Shown: positions 15,157 through 18,384 of the stretch, piece after piece
How the letters are laid out: every line of letters begins with the position of its first letter
Position numbering within the stretch: position 1 is the stretch's first letter
From: an uncultured Pseudobdellovibrionaceae bacterium
Lineage (GTDB): Bacteria; Bdellovibrionota; Bdellovibrionia; Bdellovibrionales; JAMPXM01
DNA length: 18,384 bases
Assembly (NCBI GenBank): GCA_934277865.1
Contig: CAKQVW010000014.1
Coordinates: forward strand, 1 to 18,384
Reading direction: 5' to 3'
Notes under the pieces: model-generated
Databases searched by the model: none
Told to the model about the DNA's origin: nothing
What the model saw: the letters and a program-made list of their open reading frames with translations, nothing else
Program-made: the position numbers and the translations under genes

Positions 15157-16459
15157 ATTTGCTCTGCGCGATCGCGAGGGGATCACGTTTGATCGCCTCG
15201 ATTCTATTTCTCGTGTCATGAAGAGTCGCCATCAACGTGACACCTCCCCCACCCAACTGCGCAGCCGTCTTTTTGGCCTGTTGTTCGATATTCGAAATCT
15301 GAAATTCGAAAACTGGTAGCAGCTTTTTAATCAGCGAATACCGCTGAGCATCTTGCCCGAGTTCGATAAATGGGAGTTCAGGACTGCCAAAAGCTCGCAA
15401 GAGATAGTTGGGCTTAGTCAGCTCTTTTCTATCTATAAAAAGTGGGCCCACCTCAACGAGCTCCAGTTGGTTAGATAGCATCAAAAGCGAACTCGCAAAT
15501 CCAAGCAGGGCCGAATGTGTTGCAACCTCGTCGGCACGAATCTCATCCTCGCGAGTCGCCGAGTGGGTCTTAAGTTCGTCCATCACGTTTTGAAGGTTGT
15601 CGCGAAGATTTTCTGACTGCCCTTTTCGGTACTCAGTTTCGTAAAACAGGGCAAAAAACGGCGACACCAACGGCGCTTTGTTGGACATCTTTCGCAGGCG
15701 ATAGAAGAAACAATCTTGAACCTCCATCTCCATGAAACCCAACCGTTGATCACAGATTTTCTCAGGGTTCGCCTCAATCGCTAGCGCCAGAGCTCGCACT
15801 CGAAAAAAATCCGCTGCCAACCAGCCGACGTACCGAGTACCTGGGGTTGCCGCGGCAAACACCGGTCGAATTGCCCGATCCGAGGGAACTGGGTTTTCCC
15901 CATCCGGAGTCAGCACCTCGATAATCCCGACCATCGATTCACGAAAATGCGCGCGTTCGAGACCAAATATCGATTCCGGCAAAAAGACCGTGGTTGCAAT
16001 TCCCAGCAGCAAACTAAACACCAAGCTCGCCTTAAGTGCCGCAGGCGGAGCACCGTCGTTAACATCCGAAACCGGGCTTCCGGGAAAAAAGAAAAACGTC
16101 ACCAATGTCAGTGGCAATCCCAACGCTGGGCTTAAAAGCGATAGGCGAATCAGCGATTTCCAAATGCCGCCGAGCTTCTTCTCGTCGAGGATATGTGCCC
16201 ACCTCTTGATAAAAGCATTGGTGATCGACGCAAAACCCAGCAGAGCCAAAACAAACCAGACGCCGTAAAGAATCAATGTCTTTTCCACATCCAAGCTGGC
16301 ACGGGCCGAAATCAACTGCCCCTTCAACATCAGGTAGACGAAGACATTAAACAGCACGGTCCCAAGAAAGATCGCTGCAAACGAGGAAAATGTCAGAACC
16401 CCTTTTCCTGAAAGGGGGTTTAGGTTTTCGCCATCATCGCGAAGGTTCGGCTTTGCCAT
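15155..16459 (-). CDS. Membrane protein of unknown function
   Basis: A 434-aa protein of no recognised family. Four hydrophobic segments fill the N-terminal part (about residues 20-46, 60-82, 102-125 and 142-162). About 270 soluble, charged residues follow, including helical stretches with coiled-coil character (NLRDNLQNVMDELKTH; VFEFQISNIEQQAKKTAAQL). With four membrane segments the two ends should lie on the same side, most likely the cytoplasm. The TPGTRYVGWLAADFF segment (about 211-225) stands out as well-ordered but is not a motif I can name. The ATG start has only a weak purine-rich site upstream (TAAAGA). It is convergent with the phospholipase-like gene and divergent from the EamA transporter gene, with 83 nt between the starts. 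Confidence 0.8.
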   Translation of the reverse strand: MAKPNLRDDGENLNPLSGKGVLTFSSFAAIFLGTVLFNVFVYLMLKGQLISARASLDVEKTLILYGVWFVLALLGFASITNAFIKRWAHILDEKKLGGIWKSLIRLSLLSPALGLPLTLVTFFFFPGSPVSDVNDGAPPAALKASLVFSLLLGIATTVFLPESIFGLERAHFRESMVGIIEVLTPDGENPVPSDRAIRPVFAAATPGTRYVGWLAADFFRVRALALAIEANPEKICDQRLGFMEMEVQDCFFYRLRKMSNKAPLVSPFFALFYETEYRKGQSENLRDNLQNVMDELKTHSATREDEIRADEVATHSALLGFASSLLMLSNQLELVEVGPLFIDRKELTKPNYLLRAFGSPELPFIELGQDAQRYSLIKKLLPVFEFQISNIEQQAKKTAAQLGGGGVTLMATLHDTRNRIEAIKRDPLAIAQSK

Positions 16460-16542
16460 TCTTTAGACATTTCATCAGCTAAGGCCGCAATCGGTCAGCC
16501 TCTACTTGCCAGCTTCAGGACTTCGCGCTAGGTCGAGGTCCG

Positions 16543-17520
16543 ATGCCTCTTAGAACTTCGCGACAAACCCAAGCCATCTTCGAGCTCTCATTTGCCGGAG
16601 CACTATGGGGCTTTGGCTTCGTCGCGGCCTATTGGTCTTTGACCGTGGGCGGCCCCTTCACCATCACCGGCTGGCGTTTTGTAATCGCCGGCCTCATAGG
16701 TCTTTTTAGCTATCTCGCGATACAAAAAGCGAAAGGCCAAACCTTAAGGCTCGACATCTTTCAAACTTACCTGCGCGCAGCGTGGTGGCCGGGCGTCTTC
16801 ATCGCCACTCTTCTTGTCCTCCAAACTTGGGGACTTCAGTACACGACCGCAACCAAGAGCGGATTTATCACATGTCTTTACGTTCTCATCGTCCCGATGA
16901 TCGAGCCCTTTTTTGGCGGCCCCAAGCCTACACGCGCTGTCTTGATCAGCGCGATCGGCTCGCTGATCGGTGTCGCGTTGATGTGTGGACTTCTAAACTC
17001 CTTTCTTTCCGGAGAAGAACTCGACGCGAAATCGCGACTCAACATCGGAGACTTTCTCACCCTGATTGCCGCGTTTGCCGCCTCATTTCATATTCTCGCC
17101 ATCGACCGTATCAGTGCCAAACTTGGCTCAGACTTCGATAGTTACCAATTCAACACCGCCCAAAGTTTTATGGCCGGTCTTCCGACGCTCGCGATCGCGA
17201 TGGTCATTGAACCAAACGCCGGTAGCTTCCTCGCACGTCTATTTGACCCAATGGCACACGGTGCCGCCTGGACGGCGCTTATTGGGTTTACCAGCCTTGC
17301 CATCGGTTCGACACTGATCGCTTTTGCGCTCCAGGTTCGTGCGCAAAAACACATTCCACCTGCAACGGCCTCGCTGCTCTTTCTTCTTGAATCCCCATTT
17401 GCCGCACTCTTTGCAGCCTTGCTCCTGGGAGAAATCGCAACGCCCATTCAACTCTTGGGCGGCGCTATCATTCTTCTCTCGGTCGGCTACGCCACCACAT
17501 CGATGACCAAAAAGTCTTGA
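16543..17520 (+). CDS. EamA/DMT-family transporter
   Basis: Inner-membrane exporter or permease of the drug/metabolite transporter superfamily, 325 aa, with about ten hydrophobic helices arranged as two EamA repeats. Seen: the first-repeat start GALWGFGFVAAYWSLTVGGPFTIT (read as its two halves around residues 19-42), RFVIAGLIGLFSY, and the second-repeat end with AFALQVRAQKHIPPATASLL, LESPFAALFAALLLGE and LLGGAIILLSVGYA, which are typical of the family. A long polar insertion between helices (about 150-162) contains GEELDAKSRL. The ATG has GAGGT close upstream. Substrates of EamA proteins cannot be predicted reliably. It appears to be transcribed alone. Confidence 0.92.
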   Translation: MPLRTSRQTQAIFELSFAGALWGFGFVAAYWSLTVGGPFTITGWRFVIAGLIGLFSYLAIQKAKGQTLRLDIFQTYLRAAWWPGVFIATLLVLQTWGLQYTTATKSGFITCLYVLIVPMIEPFFGGPKPTRAVLISAIGSLIGVALMCGLLNSFLSGEELDAKSRLNIGDFLTLIAAFAASFHILAIDRISAKLGSDFDSYQFNTAQSFMAGLPTLAIAMVIEPNAGSFLARLFDPMAHGAAWTALIGFTSLAIGSTLIAFALQVRAQKHIPPATASLLFLLESPFAALFAALLLGEIATPIQLLGGAIILLSVGYATTSMTKKS

Positions 17521-17554
17521 GCTAATTAAATATCGACGCTGTTTCAAATTGGCT

Positions 17555-17577
17555 CTCGTGACCGGAAGTCCGAGTTT
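17555..17577 (+). terminator. Weak terminator candidate after the EamA gene
   Basis: A stem CTCG + GAC / GTC + CGAG with one bulged T and a 5-nt loop lies 34 nt after the transporter stop and is followed by TTT. The stem is short and the T-run minimal, so this is only a candidate. The rest of 17521-17704 shows no gene and no clear promoter. Confidence 0.3.
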
Positions 17578-17714
17578 CAACCTGTTGAGCAATTGTGAAA
17601 AAGGTCGGTAAAGAAAAAAATTAAGTCAAGGCCTCGGCTCATACGCCGATCAAGTCCTTCTACTAGACTTCGTGGAACATGTCGGTCACCGCGGAACGTG
17701 TGTTGGAGGAATCT

Positions 17715-18344
17715 GTGACGTTTCATACTGCTAAAAGTTTTTGCTGGGCTTGGCTGCTTGTCACCTTCTCGTATTGACCGGCCGGGAATTCAGGGACGCA
17801 TTACGACTCGCTCGGGGGATCGCAGCGCATACAGGATCTCGCTGTCGTATGGGCCGAAAGCGTGTACCGTCATGATATGTGCAACGGAAGCTTACCTGGA
17901 AGCGAAGCTAGAACGGCCTGTGAGGCCAGCGCCAAGGCGTCGTTCATCGCAAGGACACCAGACTACCCTGCACGCTTGGAGCGAATCGTGAAGTGGGTCA
18001 ACTTGAACCAAACCCTAGCCGATGCGAACTATCCAACCGGCACAAAGATTACTTTCTTTATGAGCTCTGGAACCACCAAATTCGATAATCTTTGTCAGCG
18101 AATGAAAAACGCTTACCTAATAGGAAGCGGAAATATACCGACAATCGATGGTTGTTCGAAGACACTCAATTCAAACGACATGCCCTCTGCAAATAAACGA
18201 TTCCAGAACAGACTCCTGGACGGCAAGCTTCCGAACAATGATGACCTCCCTGGCGTCGTCCAAGGAAGCCACTTCATATCCAACTACTACGACTTCTTCA
18301 ACGACAGCGGTCACTATGATCATTTTCACATGGAGATAAAGTGA
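17715..18344 (+). pseudogene. Exported protein gene interrupted by an in-frame TGA; possible metallopeptidase
   Basis: A strong ribosome-binding site GGAGGA (17705-17710) sits 4 nt before a GTG. It opens 20 codons with signal-peptide character (Lys7, then a hydrophobic run FCWAWLLVTF), after which TGA at 17775-17777 stops the frame. The same frame then runs on uninterrupted for 188 codons to 18344. The first start codon after the TGA is a GTG at 17862 without a good ribosome-binding site, which would remove the signal peptide and some 30 residues that look like protein. The C-terminus SGHYDHFHMEIK carries an H-x-x-H-x-H pattern like the end of LAS-type murein peptidases, with GSHFISNYYD just before giving an H-x6-D pattern. 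The usual wide gap between those motifs is missing, so the family is tentative. Cysteines are frequent, consistent with export. A sequencing error, a recent nonsense mutation or readthrough are all possible. Confidence 0.6.
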
Positions 18345-18384
18345 AACCCCTGATTGTCGCTTCAATCTTGCTTCTCCCGCATTC
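18341..18384 (+). CDS. Start of an exported protein gene (cut by window end)
   Basis: A GTG at 18341 overlaps the TGA of the preceding gene (GTGA) and follows a GGAGA site by about 5 nt. The 14 visible residues, MKPLIVASILLLPH, look like the beginning of a signal peptide. The overlap suggests cotranscription and translational coupling with the interrupted gene upstream. Nothing can be said about function. Confidence 0.6.
   Translation, partial: MKPLIVASILLLPH

Overview
The window looks like chromosomal DNA from a Gram-negative, moderately GC-rich bacterium. It holds a complete block of C5-pathway heme genes, exported and lipid-anchored envelope proteins, a lytic transglycosylase and a PilZ protein. 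The fused hemC-hemD gene, the compact heme operon and the many exported hydrolases would suit the Bdellovibrionota or a related former deltaproteobacterial lineage. That placement is an inference from gene content; no rRNA or other phylogenetic marker is present.

Region 1 (1-6666, minus strand) is one tightly packed unit transcribed in the order hemA, hemC-hemD fusion, hemL, sensor histidine kinase, OmpR-type response regulator, hemE. Most junctions are overlaps (ATGA at hemA/hemCD and at kinase/regulator; an 11-nt overlap at hemL/kinase) or short gaps. The genes cover glutamyl-tRNA to glutamate-1-semialdehyde to 5-aminolevulinate (HemA, HemL), then porphobilinogen to uroporphyrinogen III (HemCD) and on to coproporphyrinogen III (HemE). 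hemB is not in the window. The two-component system embedded between hemL and hemE is the most unusual feature of the block.

Region 2 (6667-8906, plus strand) starts with a divergent control region carrying a 9-bp inverted repeat. It continues with a lipoprotein of unknown function, an intercistronic hairpin with a GAAA tetraloop, and a PAS-HATPase protein that resembles a histidine kinase but has no phosphoacceptor histidine in the expected place.

Region 3 (8920-11426) holds a small PilZ-domain gene overlapping the end of a secreted protein with an ATP-grasp-like layout (both minus strand). Divergent from these is a zinc-ribbon/transmembrane/TPR protein.

Region 4 (11611-15123, plus strand) is a three-gene run: an SLT lytic transglycosylase, a large MurQ/GckR-like double-SIS protein starting 12 nt downstream of it, and a secreted zinc phospholipase C/P1-nuclease-type enzyme. 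The first two suggest linked peptidoglycan cleavage and MurNAc-phosphate sensing or recycling.

Region 5 (15155-18384) contains a four-helix membrane protein of unknown function (minus), an EamA/DMT exporter (plus), and a secreted protein gene with a strong ribosome-binding site but an in-frame TGA after 20 codons. That gene ends in a GTGA overlap with another signal-peptide gene cut by the window edge. No tRNA, rRNA, CRISPR array or insertion sequence was seen.
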